From NCBI GenBank assembly GCA_029433475.1, contig JAQTIE010000013.1, positions 1 to 64,000 on the forward strand: 64,000 bases of DNA. Reading direction: 5' to 3'. The position numbers were made by a program, and so were the translations under genes. Source of the stretch: Neisseriaceae bacterium ESL0693 (GTDB lineage: Bacteria; Pseudomonadota; Gammaproteobacteria; Burkholderiales; Neisseriaceae). The notes beneath the pieces were generated by a model. That model saw only the letters and a list, made by a program, of their open reading frames with translations, made no database searches and was not told the DNA's origin. This document shows, one piece after another, positions 1 to 7,288 of the stretch (position 1 is its first letter; each line of letters begins with the position of its first letter).

Positions 1-3000
1 GCCGAACAAATGCAACAACTGACCAGCAACATAGTATGGCTGGAAAACCAGACCGTCACCCTGGCCGATGGCAGCAGTCAAACTGTACTGGTGCCCAAGG
101 TTTACCTAGTGGGCGCCAATACCCAGATAACCCCTGACGGGGCTTTAATCAGCGCCAACAACATTAATCTTACTAACGCCGGCCATATCAACAATCAGGG
201 CACCATCAGCGCCGGTAATAACCTCAGCCTCGGCGCGCAGAATATCGACAACAGCGGTCTGATCAGTGCCGATAACCTTATCCTGACAGCCAGCAATCAG
301 ATTAATTTTAATGGCGGCGTAGCAGTGGCCAAAGATAACCTCAGCCTCAAAGCTGACCAGATCAACCTCAATACCACCACCGTCAATTATGGCGATGACC
401 GCAACGGTGGCCAACTGATTGATCGTGTCGCCGGCGTGTATGTCACCGGTGAAGTGGCCAACAGCAACACAACCCAAAAAGACAGCAATAACAATAACCC
501 TGTGCACGGCTTATTAAGCCTGGAAGCCACACATGACCTTAACAGCCACGGTGCCCAGATCAGTAACCAAAGCCAGACAGGCACCACCCAACTGATCAGC
601 CATGAGGGAGACATTAACCTTGGCACCGTCAGCGAACGCCAGAACATGGCCAGCGGCAGTACACAGGATAAAAACCACTGGATAAACCACTACCAGAGCG
701 AAACCGGCACGAGTATTGATACCCATGGCGACATTAATTTGATCAGTGGCCACGATATCAATATCCGCCAGGGCGACATCAACAGCGATGAGGGCAGACT
801 GAACCTGACCGCAACTAACGACATCAATATCGAAGCCGGCCGCCAGCAGACCGAATTAGACCACTCGGTTTACATCAAGACCAACGGCATTGCCAGCAAA
901 AAGACCCAGCTAGACCAGTATCAGGCCAAGTATGATGAGGCTGTTGGCAGCAATTTGGGTGCCAGCCAGATCAGCCTCACCAGCGGCCACGATATCAAGG
1001 TTGAAGGCAGTAACATTATTTCAGACCACGGCAGCCGATTACTGGCCGGTAACGACATCAACATCAACGCCGCTGACAACAGCTACTATGATCACGAATA
1101 TCACAAAAAGACCAAATCCGGCCTGATGAGTGCCGGTGGCGGTGTTGGTTTCAGCGTTGGCAAAGAGAAAGATACGATAGACAATACCGACATCAGCCAT
1201 ATCCACAGCGGTAGCCTGGTCGGCAGTCTTGGCGGGGATACTACCATTGTAGCCGGACACAACTATAACCAGACCGGTAGCAGCGTGCTGGCACCTAATG
1301 GCAACATCAATATTGCCGCCCAGCAGATCAATGTAGCGGCCGCGATGGACACTTACCAGAACGACAATATCCACACCTATGAAAAGAGTGGTTTCACCGT
1401 AGCGGTTAACAGTCCTGTCATAGATGCAGTGCAGAAAGTCAACCATGCCGCGCGCAAGGTCGGCAAAAGCAAAAATGACCGCGTTAATGCCATGGCTGTC
1501 ATGAATACCGGTTACGACACCTTCAAAACCTATCAGGCCATTGACCACCTGACTGACGCCAATCCACAGACCAATAGCGCCGGTATCAAAGTCAGCCTCA
1601 CCTATGGCCAGCAGAAAAGCAAAGAGGAATACCACAGCAGCGACAGCATCGCCAGCGCCAGCCAGATTGGCGCCGGTGGCCAGGTAAACCTTATCGCCAG
1701 CGGTGCTGGCCAGAACAGTAATATTAATATTATCGGCTCAGACGTGGGCGGCGACAAAGGCACCTATCTATGGGCAGACAACCAGATTAATTTACTCGCT
1801 GCCGAACAGCAGCACAGCGAACACAGCAAAAAAACCTCAAGCGGCTTTAATGTCGGTGCCGCCATCAGTTACGCCAATGGCAGCGCCGCCTATGGCGTTA
1901 CCATCGGAGGCAATCATGGCAAAGGGCATGGCAATGGTAATGGCAACAGCTACCTTACCAGCCACATTGGCAGCACCAGCGGCAACACCACATTACACAG
2001 CGGTGGTGATACCAATATCACAGGTGCCCAGGTCACCGGCAACAGCATTAAGCTAGACGCCGCCAACCTCAATATCGCCAGCGTGCAGGACACTTCCAAA
2101 TATCACAGCACCGAGACCAACATCAGCGCCGAGGCTACCATCGGCTACGGTGCCTCAGGCTCAGCCGATTACAGCCACAGCAAGATCAACGCCGACTATG
2201 CCAGCGTCACCGAGCAAAGCGGTATCTTTGCCGGTGATGGCGGCTATAACGTCAATGTAGGTGGCCATACCCAGCTCACCGGTGCCCTCATCACTTCGAC
2301 CGACAAAGCCGAACAGGAACATAAAAACCAGCTGACTACAGGCACCATCGGCTTTACTGACCTACACAACCACAGCGACTACAAAGGCGAAGGCATCGGC
2401 ATTGGTGTAGGCGGCAGTCTATCCGGCGGTAGCAGTGCCACCCAGCTGGCCGGCCACAACCTCATGAACCAGGGCAACACCGGCGCCAGTGGCTCAGTCG
2501 GTTTTGGTAGTGACAAAGGCCACGACAAGAGCACCACCCACAGCGGCATCAATACCGCCAATATCAATATTACGGATAAAGAACATCAGGCTCAGGATAT
2601 TGATAAAGTTCACACCAACATTACTACCGACAACTACGCTGAACATGCCGGTTATCTCAGTAACAACTTTGACAAGGATAAAGTACAGGAAGAAATAGAC
2701 ACCCAGGTTGATGTCAGCAAAGAATTTGATCAGAACCGCAAAGAAGCAGTAAAAACCATTTATGCCGTGGCTGATCAGAAGCGCAAAGAGGCCGAAGACA
2801 TACGTAAAAACAATTACATCAATGGCTTAAATGGCTATAATACTCAGGAATCACTGGCACTTGAGGCCAGCGCGGATAAATGGGACAAGGCAGGATTCTA
2901 TGTTGACCTGGCTCTGGGCGGCATCTATGGCGGCACCAACGCCTGGGCGCTGGGCTATGCCGGCGGTGGTGCCGTAGTCAAACCGGTTTACCGCGCCGCC

Positions 3001-3957
3001 ACCAGACCTACCCAAATCTGGAAAGTGGTCTGTACCCAAGACAGCCTGTATTGTTCCAATACCAGCTACGATGGCGATAAACAACGGCCGATCTATGAAG
3101 ATAATCCCTTTGTGGAAATCGGCGATAAACGGCAGATATTCAACCTTGCCGACATTATGCCCAATCCGGAAACCGGCATCATCACCATTTCCAACCCAGG
3201 CATTCTGAACCCGCTTAATGATGCTGAAAAGAACGCCATCAAGCAAAACGAATGGGCAGCCAATGCACAAGGAATCTATGTGATACAGAACCCGCCAACT
3301 GGTAATTACCTGTCAGAACTACTGTATGCCGGCTATGACAAAGTCAACGACCTGATGGGCGGCTGGCTGCCGCTTACCAGCGCAGAAAAGACCAACCAGG
3401 CTATTTTTGCCTATGCCAAAGATAATAACTATCTGCTGAACATCAACAGCCACAGCCGCGGCGGTATGACCACCAGCGTAGCCATGCAAGACGCCAACAG
3501 CAACGGCTTAATTTACGTGCCCGTGAATAACGCCCAATTCTACGGCACAGCTACCAATGTAGACCGCTTCCGCGAACAGCTCGAGAATGTGAATAAGTTC
3601 GAGGGAAGTACCGTTACCTCAGCGGTACATTACACTGATTTTGTCGGCCGCAGCCCATGGCTGGTGGGTCGTAGCCCCTTAGTGGTTGGTGGTAATGCGC
3701 CTACTGGTGGAGTAGAAAATCACCCTTTTATGTATTCACATAGTGGGTATTTTGCGGAGAAACCAACAAATTATTTAATGGACGAACAGGGACATCTTAT
3801 TGATAAATATGGTAATCGTGTACAACAAAAACAGGATAATCCTTATTTAGATGAGTTTAATGAAAAATGGAATGAAGGTAAGAATCATAACCAGCTTGGA
3901 GAGAATCCCTCTAAACCAGTTTTAGTTAGACCTAAACCAAAATCAGGAATTAAATAA
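1..3957 (+). CDS. FhaB/CdiA-type filamentous haemagglutinin, C-terminal part (5' end outside window)
   Basis: The reading frame is open to the first base, so this is the distal part of a larger two-partner-secretion exoprotein. Most of it is haemagglutinin-repeat beta-helix sequence, rich in N, G, S and T with recurring GHDI/INI-type strands. A charged helical linker (about codons 2650-2850) and a glycine-rich stretch precede a distinct C-terminal domain. That tip, from about base 3300, contains SHSRGG, a nucleophile-elbow-like motif with the candidate Ser at codon 3454-3456. A following Asp (HYTDF, codon 3637-3639) and His (YSHSG, codon 3739-3741) could complete an alpha/beta-hydrolase triad. 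No VENN motif is visible. A lipoprotein gene starts one base after the stop, as expected for an immunity partner. Family assignment is firm; the hydrolase activity and contact-dependent inhibition role are inferred. Confidence 0.88.
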   Translation, partial: AEQMQQLTSNIVWLENQTVTLADGSSQTVLVPKVYLVGANTQITPDGALISANNINLTNAGHINNQGTISAGNNLSLGAQNIDNSGLISADNLILTASNQINFNGGVAVAKDNLSLKADQINLNTTTVNYGDDRNGGQLIDRVAGVYVTGEVANSNTTQKDSNNNNPVHGLLSLEATHDLNSHGAQISNQSQTGTTQLISHEGDINLGTVSERQNMASGSTQDKNHWINHYQSETGTSIDTHGDINLISGHDINIRQGDINSDEGRLNLTATNDINIEAGRQQTELDHSVYIKTNGIASKKTQLDQYQAKYDEAVGSNLGASQISLTSGHDIKVEGSNIISDHGSRLLAGNDININAADNSYYDHEYHKKTKSGLMSAGGGVGFSVGKEKDTIDNTDISHIHSGSLVGSLGGDTTIVAGHNYNQTGSSVLAPNGNINIAAQQINVAAAMDTYQNDNIHTYEKSGFTVAVNSPVIDAVQKVNHAARKVGKSKNDRVNAMAVMNTGYDTFKTYQAIDHLTDANPQTNSAGIKVSLTYGQQKSKEEYHSSDSIASASQIGAGGQVNLIASGAGQNSNINIIGSDVGGDKGTYLWADNQINLLAAEQQHSEHSKKTSSGFNVGAAISYANGSAAYGVTIGGNHGKGHGNGNGNSYLTSHIGSTSGNTTLHSGGDTNITGAQVTGNSIKLDAANLNIASVQDTSKYHSTETNISAEATIGYGASGSADYSHSKINADYASVTEQSGIFAGDGGYNVNVGGHTQLTGALITSTDKAEQEHKNQLTTGTIGFTDLHNHSDYKGEGIGIGVGGSLSGGSSATQLAGHNLMNQGNTGASGSVGFGSDKGHDKSTTHSGINTANINITDKEHQAQDIDKVHTNITTDNYAEHAGYLSNNFDKDKVQEEIDTQVDVSKEFDQNRKEAVKTIYAVADQKRKEAEDIRKNNYINGLNGYNTQESLALEASADKWDKAGFYVDLALGGIYGGTNAWALGYAGGGAVVKPVYRAATRPTQIWKVVCTQDSLYCSNTSYDGDKQRPIYEDNPFVEIGDKRQIFNLADIMPNPETGIITISNPGILNPLNDAEKNAIKQNEWAANAQGIYVIQNPPTGNYLSELLYAGYDKVNDLMGGWLPLTSAEKTNQAIFAYAKDNNYLLNINSHSRGGMTTSVAMQDANSNGLIYVPVNNAQFYGTATNVDRFREQLENVNKFEGSTVTSAVHYTDFVGRSPWLVGRSPLVVGGNAPTGGVENHPFMYSHSGYFAEKPTNYLMDEQGHLIDKYGNRVQQKQDNPYLDEFNEKWNEGKNHNQLGENPSKPVLVRPKPKSGIK
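3316..3846 (+). repeat. Direct repeat of toxin-tip coding DNA, copy 1
   Basis: This stretch of the exoprotein tip is nearly identical at nucleotide level to 4266-4796, at a constant offset of 950 bases. It covers the candidate catalytic Ser and Asp codons. The two copies differ by scattered substitutions and a short divergent patch around the HPF/KWF codons just before the YSHSG motif. Such repeats allow recombination between the full-length gene and the orphan module. Confidence 0.9.
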
Positions 3958-4230
3958 ATGAAAAATATTAGATATTTATTTTTATGTGGTTTATTAATGA
4001 GTTTAACCGGCTGCTATGATTCTGTAGTGCGTTTTTGGAATGGTGATGGATATTACCCCCCTCCAGCAAAGAAGCAAGCATATCATGAATGTTCACAAGC
4101 ATTTGATAAAATTAACCCCCCCCCCACTCCGCCTATATCTCCTGAAGTTGCGCATTCAGAAGCATCACGCAGACGCACAGATGAACTTTATGAATATATA
4201 AATAAATGTTTGAGAGAAAAAGGATATTAG
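3958..4230 (+). CDS. Small lipoprotein, candidate immunity protein (copy 1)
   Basis: This 90-residue protein has a lipoprotein signal peptide: basic MKNIR start, hydrophobic core and lipobox LTGC with the lipidated Cys at residue 19. The mature part is short, polar and proline-rich in the middle, with two more Cys residues that could pair. It begins immediately after the stop of the exoprotein gene, so translational coupling is likely. Two related copies follow downstream, each after toxin-tip sequence or another copy. A membrane-anchored periplasmic immunity protein is the natural reading if the tip attacks envelope lipids. The family is not one I recognise. A C10 run (4116-4125) lies inside the gene and could switch it off by slippage; here it is in frame. 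Confidence 0.75.
   Translation: MKNIRYLFLCGLLMSLTGCYDSVVRFWNGDGYYPPPAKKQAYHECSQAFDKINPPPTPPISPEVAHSEASRRRTDELYEYINKCLREKGY
4116..4125 (+). repeat. Poly-C tract (C10), in-frame state
   Basis: Ten consecutive C residues lie in the coding sequence of lipoprotein copy 1, encoding the end of Asn and three Pro codons. The frame is maintained with ten. Tracts of this kind are a well-known phase-variation substrate in Neisseriaceae. The third lipoprotein copy has nine C at the matching place and is out of frame. Confidence 0.85.
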
Positions 4231-4910
4231 TAAACAGAACGAATGGTCGGCATTACTACGTATCTGAACTACTGTATGCCGGCTATGACAAAGTCAACGA
4301 CCTGATGGGCGGCTGGCTACCGCTTACCAGCGCGGAAAAGACCAACCAGGCTATTTTTGCCTATGCCAAAGACAATGACTATCTGCTGAACATCAACAGC
4401 CACAGCCGCGGCGGTATGACTACCAGCGTAGCCATGCAAGACGCTAATAGTAATGGCTTAATCCTGATACCAGTGAACAATGCCCAATTCTACGGCACCG
4501 CTACCAATGTAGACCGTTTCCGCGAACAGCTCGAGAATGTGAATAAGTTCGAGGGAAGTACCGTTACCTCAGCGGTACATTACACTGATTTTGTCGGCCG
4601 CAGCCCATGGCTGGTGGGGCGTAGCCCTTGGGTTGTGGGTGGCAATGCGCCTACTGGTGGCGTTGAGGACAAGTGGTTTTTGTATTCGCATAGTGGGTAT
4701 TTTGCGGAGAAACCAACAAATTATTTAATGGACGAACAGGGACATCTTATTGATAAATATGGTAATCGTGTAGAACAAAAACAGAAAAATCCCTACTATA
4801 AAGAACATGAGAAATTATGGGTTAATGGATTAAACAAGCCTCACGATCTGCTTAATCCATCCAAACCTATTAGGGTATTACCGAAAAATTCTAAAACAGG
4901 AGTGAAATAA
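4206..4910 (+). CDS. Orphan toxin-tip module without secretion region
   Basis: The open frame gives 234 residues. From about residue 20 it repeats the exoprotein tip, including LLYAGYDK, the SHSRGG elbow, HYTDF and YSHSG. It has no signal peptide and no haemagglutinin repeats. The first codons overlap the end of lipoprotein copy 1 in another frame and are probably not native. A KQNEW-coding remnant near 4231-4250, matching the parental domain, lies in a different frame, showing that the junction is degenerate. This is how orphan CdiA-CT or MafB-CT cassettes look: silent modules that can recombine into the main gene. The C-terminal 25 residues differ from copy 1. Whether it is expressed is unknown; the frame is intact and the candidate catalytic residues are kept. 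Confidence 0.7.
   Translation: MFERKRILVNRTNGRHYYVSELLYAGYDKVNDLMGGWLPLTSAEKTNQAIFAYAKDNDYLLNINSHSRGGMTTSVAMQDANSNGLILIPVNNAQFYGTATNVDRFREQLENVNKFEGSTVTSAVHYTDFVGRSPWLVGRSPWVVGGNAPTGGVEDKWFLYSHSGYFAEKPTNYLMDEQGHLIDKYGNRVEQKQKNPYYKEHEKLWVNGLNKPHDLLNPSKPIRVLPKNSKTGVK
4266..4796 (+). repeat. Direct repeat of toxin-tip coding DNA, copy 2
   Basis: This is the second copy of the repeat at 3316-3846 and forms the body of the orphan module. Similarity extends in weaker form through the start of the downstream lipoprotein gene, so the duplicated unit was tip plus lipoprotein. Confidence 0.9.
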
Positions 4911-5168
4911 ATGAAAAATATTAGGTATTTATTTTTATGTGGTTTATTAATCAGTCTGACTGGCTGCTACGGTTCTGTAGTGCGATTTTGGAATAGTGGT
5001 CCATATATTTCAAAGGCAGAAGATAAAGCTTATGATGAATGTATGGATGAATATGACAAAATTGATACTGAACCACGAAATCCCAACTTAGCGACAGAGG
5101 AATCACGTGTACAAAGATCAAAAGGCGCTAATTGGATTGCAAATTGCGTTAAAAACAAAGGGTTTTAA
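4911..5168 (+). CDS. Small lipoprotein, candidate immunity protein (copy 2)
   Basis: This 85-residue lipoprotein has a signal peptide almost identical to copy 1 (MKNIRYLFLCGLL, lipobox LTGC, Cys 19). The mature part diverges: there is no poly-C tract and the proline-rich centre is replaced, but the spacing of two Cys residues and the final NCVKNKGF/KCLREKGY-type end are conserved. It starts immediately after the orphan tip stop, mirroring the layout of copy 1. Divergence of the mature part alongside the divergent end of the orphan tip is what cognate toxin-immunity pairs would show. The function is inferred from position only. Confidence 0.7.
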   Translation: MKNIRYLFLCGLLISLTGCYGSVVRFWNSGPYISKAEDKAYDECMDEYDKIDTEPRNPNLATEESRVQRSKGANWIANCVKNKGF

Positions 5169-5179
5169 CTATAACAACA

Positions 5180-5451
5180 ATGAAAAATATCAGATATTTA
5201 TTTTTATGTGGTTTATTAATAAGTTTAACCGGCTGCTATGATTCTGTAGTGCGATTTTGGAATAATGATGGTTGGTATCCCCCCCCTGCTGAAAACAAAG
5301 CTTATGAAGAATGTACACATGCATTCTGGGAAATTAACCCCCCCCCACTCCCCCTATAACTCCTGAAGTTACGCATTCAGAAGAATCGCGCAGGCGCACA
5401 GATGAATTTTATAAATATCTGAATAAATGTCTGAAGGAAAAAGGATACTAA
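5180..5451 (+). pseudogene. Lipoprotein copy 3, frameshifted in poly-C tract (possibly phase-off)
   Basis: An ATG at 5180 opens a frame with the same signal peptide and lipobox LTGC as copies 1 and 2, then closely follows copy 1. After NP the frame hits a stop at 5357-5359 because the C-run here (5338-5346) has nine bases instead of ten. Adding one C restores a 90-codon frame that ends at TAA 5449-5451 with a copy-1-like C-terminus (KCLKEKGY). Everything downstream of the tract is intact, so this is better read as a switched-off gene than a decayed one. A second C8 run is at 5279-5286. Confidence 0.8.
5338..5346 (+). repeat. Poly-C tract (C9), out-of-frame state
   Basis: Nine C residues occupy the position where lipoprotein copy 1 has ten. 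The one-base difference alone causes the premature stop in copy 3. Confidence 0.85.
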
Positions 5452-5553
5452 AAATTTAAATTTAATAGGTGGCTGGCTTTTGCTTATCAATGCAAGTGTG
5501 TTTTATTTTAATCCGGTTTTAATCTGTTTACTTAACCAAAAGGAACTAATAGC

Positions 5554-5826
5554 ATGAAAAACATCATTAAAGTAGCTTGTCTGTCTGGTATTCTGTTCAG
5601 CTTATACGGCTGTGGTACTGATACTGCACGTTTTGAACGGCAGCTTAAAGTTAATGGATATTCAGGCAGTACCGTAACTGTCCGTCCGGCCAATGGCTAT
5701 GCCCAACCACCGGCACAATACTTAATCGATGAACAAGGGCACTATATCGATAAAAATGGTAATCGTGTCGATCAGCCGGTTGAAAATCCATACTATCAAG
5801 ACTATATCAGACAGCAACGAAGATAA
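5554..5826 (+). CDS. Lipoprotein with toxin-tip-like C-terminus
   Basis: This 90-residue protein starts behind a good ribosome-binding site (AAGGAAC). It has a lipoprotein signal peptide with lipobox LYGC (Cys 20). Its mature part ends with a segment (YLIDEQGHYIDKNGNRV, then NPYYQDY) that closely matches the very end of both toxin tips (YLMDEQGHLIDKYGNRV, NPYYKEH). It therefore joins a lipoprotein leader to the toxin's terminal peptide. A decoy or adaptor that binds the toxin's partner site is possible, or a recombination by-product. It is followed by a strong hairpin terminator. It has its own leader of about 100 bases, so it may be transcribed separately from the copies upstream. Confidence 0.7.
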   Translation: MKNIIKVACLSGILFSLYGCGTDTARFERQLKVNGYSGSTVTVRPANGYAQPPAQYLIDEQGHYIDKNGNRVDQPVENPYYQDYIRQQRR

Positions 5827-5854
5827 ACAGATTTCTTAATCCATTAATAAAACA

Positions 5855-5884
5855 GGCTATTATCAATATTGATAATAGCCTTTT
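5855..5884 (+). terminator. Intrinsic terminator after the toxin/lipoprotein array
   Basis: A perfect 11-base inverted repeat (GGCTATTATCA, loop ATAT, TGATAATAGCC) at 5855-5880 is followed by TTTT. It lies between the convergent lipoprotein gene and the minus-strand gene ending at 5897 and could serve both. Confidence 0.8.
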
Positions 5885-5896
5885 ATATTTAATAAC

Positions 5897-6280
5897 CTAT
5901 GCTGTTTCACTCAGCCGGATATTAACCGCCTGATGCAGAATCCGGTCAACACTGGCACTTAGTCCACCAATCAAAGTAAACAAATGCCCTGCTAATTGCA
6001 GCATCTGCTCATGATCAACCAGGGGATTAGTGTCTATTTGCTGTTGCTGTATGGTTTGTCTTTCCAGCAACAGTTTACCCATGGTTTCGGCCATTTGATT
6101 AAACACAACACCTGCCTGAATACAATCACCAATGACCAGATTCAGATCACGAGAATCTAAATACTGGCGTTTTTCATGTGGCAATAAATCGGTATTAAGA
6201 ATAAGGGAGATCAGTTGATGATTGTGCAGCAGACTAGCCGCAGCATCGTAATATTGGGTATCAAAGGTGAGTTTATGCAT
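5897..6280 (-). CDS. Hypothetical protein of 127 residues, last gene of a small-ORF operon
   Basis: I do not recognise this protein. It is cytoplasmic-looking, mostly helical by composition, with Leu and Gln-rich stretches and no signal peptide or obvious motif. The start is supported by GAGG six bases before the ATG. It overlaps the end of a 40-codon ORF by eight bases, which in turn overlaps a 36-codon ORF by ATGA, so the group looks translationally coupled. Short phage-type early operons are built in this way. Its position beside the toxin array may be meaningful or simply mark the accessory region. Confidence 0.6.
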   Translation of the reverse strand: MHKLTFDTQYYDAAASLLHNHQLISLILNTDLLPHEKRQYLDSRDLNLVIGDCIQAGVVFNQMAETMGKLLLERQTIQQQQIDTNPLVDHEQMLQLAGHLFTLIGGLSASVDRILHQAVNIRLSETA

Positions 6281-6395
6281 GGCTTACCTCATCATCAAAC
6301 AATGAAGTATTCAGCAATGAATCCAAGTGAAAATAAAATGAACTATGCACAGATTGCAATAAATCAGGGTGTAGAACATTCTTAAAAATAATCAT
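6273..6395 (-). CDS. Small ORF (40 residues), coupled between neighbours
   Basis: The ORF begins MIIFKNVLHP and ends just inside the start of the 127-residue gene, overlapping it by eight bases. Its ATG overlaps the stop of the preceding ORF (ATGA). The double overlap is the main evidence for a real gene. It has no recognisable domain. Confidence 0.4.
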   Translation of the reverse strand: MIIFKNVLHPDLLQSVHSSFYFHLDSLLNTSLFDDEVSHA

Positions 6396-6502
6396 AATCT
6401 ATCTTTCGTTACGGTCTGATGACTCGCTTTTATGCCTTTCAAACAAAAAAGCGATAGACAAATGGCAGGGTTGAAAGGCTGGTGTAACGAACCAGTAGGC
6501 AT
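6392..6502 (-). CDS. Small ORF (36 residues), phage-leader-like
   Basis: The ATG follows a strong GGGAGG ribosome-binding site. The peptide starts MPTGSLHQPFNPAIC and has two Cys and a basic end. Its stop overlaps the next ATG (ATGA). The style resembles small peptides encoded ahead of prophage genes, but I cannot name a family. Confidence 0.4.
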   Translation of the reverse strand: MPTGSLHQPFNPAICLSLFCLKGIKASHQTVTKDRL

Positions 6503-6591
6503 AATGCCTCCCTACCATTGTCTACCATAGATAACAGGATAGATTAATGGTTGGTGAATAGATATAAAACCGCATAAAAACAATATAGAAT

Positions 6592-6693
6592 TTAGGCGGT
6601 TAATCTACCGTTACATATCAGCCTTTCAAAGCTGGTTGCTGAATTGGCAGCAACGCCAGTATCTTGCCTTGGGTTCTGGTGGTTGTCAATCAT
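6592..6693 (-). CDS. Small ORF (33 residues), upstream of the coupled group
   Basis: The peptide starts MIDNHQNPRQ and contains NSATSFERLICNGRLTA, a soluble-looking sequence. It lies 89 bases upstream of the 36-codon ORF on the same strand. A GAAAGGC element is shared with that ORF. Support is only its orderly position and peptide character. Confidence 0.3.
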   Translation of the reverse strand: MIDNHQNPRQDTGVAANSATSFERLICNGRLTA

Positions 6694-6845
6694 CTCTGAC
6701 AAATAACGCTGTTGTGCGTCAGGATATAAATACTTTATTGATACAAGTTAAACAAATAAGTTAATTTTATTGGTCTGACGCAATTAATATTGTAATATCA
6801 ATTATCTGATCATGTAGAAGTAATAAACTCCGAGGATCTTTCATC

Positions 6846-6902
6846 ATGCTTCTGACCTTATTGCTGATTATTTGTGTCGGTTATTTGCTGTTAAATAGAT
6901 AA
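6846..6902 (+). CDS. Candidate small membrane peptide (18 residues)
   Basis: A short ORF (MLLTLLLIICVGYLLLNR) follows a GAGG site ten bases before the ATG. It is almost entirely one hydrophobic helix with a terminal Arg, like KdpF-class or type I toxin-like membrane peptides. No kdp genes are near. Such short frames can arise by chance, so confidence is low. Confidence 0.3.
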   Translation: MLLTLLLIICVGYLLLNR

Positions 6903-7288
6903 AGCAAACGCTGAGTCTGTATGAATCTAATTATGTCATATTTAAATTGCATGAAACAAAAACATCAAAGCCAGATATCACACTAACCGCAGCCTTATCA
7001 ACAACATCTTCCTTAGCATTAGCTTCACTGCACCGCTATAATCAGTAATATTGGCGCAAGTAAAAATAACTGCGTCCAGCACGATAATCAACTGGCTGCT
7101 AATTTATTTACGGTGTTCCATGGTAATGGAGAAATCAAGCGGTAAGACTATTGATTGAGTTATTTATTAAGTACTACTCTTCCCGCTTGCAATATTTAAT
7201 CGCGTTATCAGCAGATTCTAATTTTACGCATACCTGCCCACTTTCTCAGACATCATGATAGATCTTGTATCATTTTTCCATTTCATCA
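6903..7288. other. Intergenic region, nothing recognised
   Basis: About 390 AT-rich bases lie between the small membrane peptide and the end of the LysR gene. I see no convincing ORF, RNA gene or hairpin terminator. Confidence 0.5.

Noticed and set aside
145-3270. Many antisense and other-frame ORFs within the haemagglutinin gene
   Set aside because: They mirror the biased repeat codons of the plus-strand gene and have no independent ribosome-binding sites or domains.
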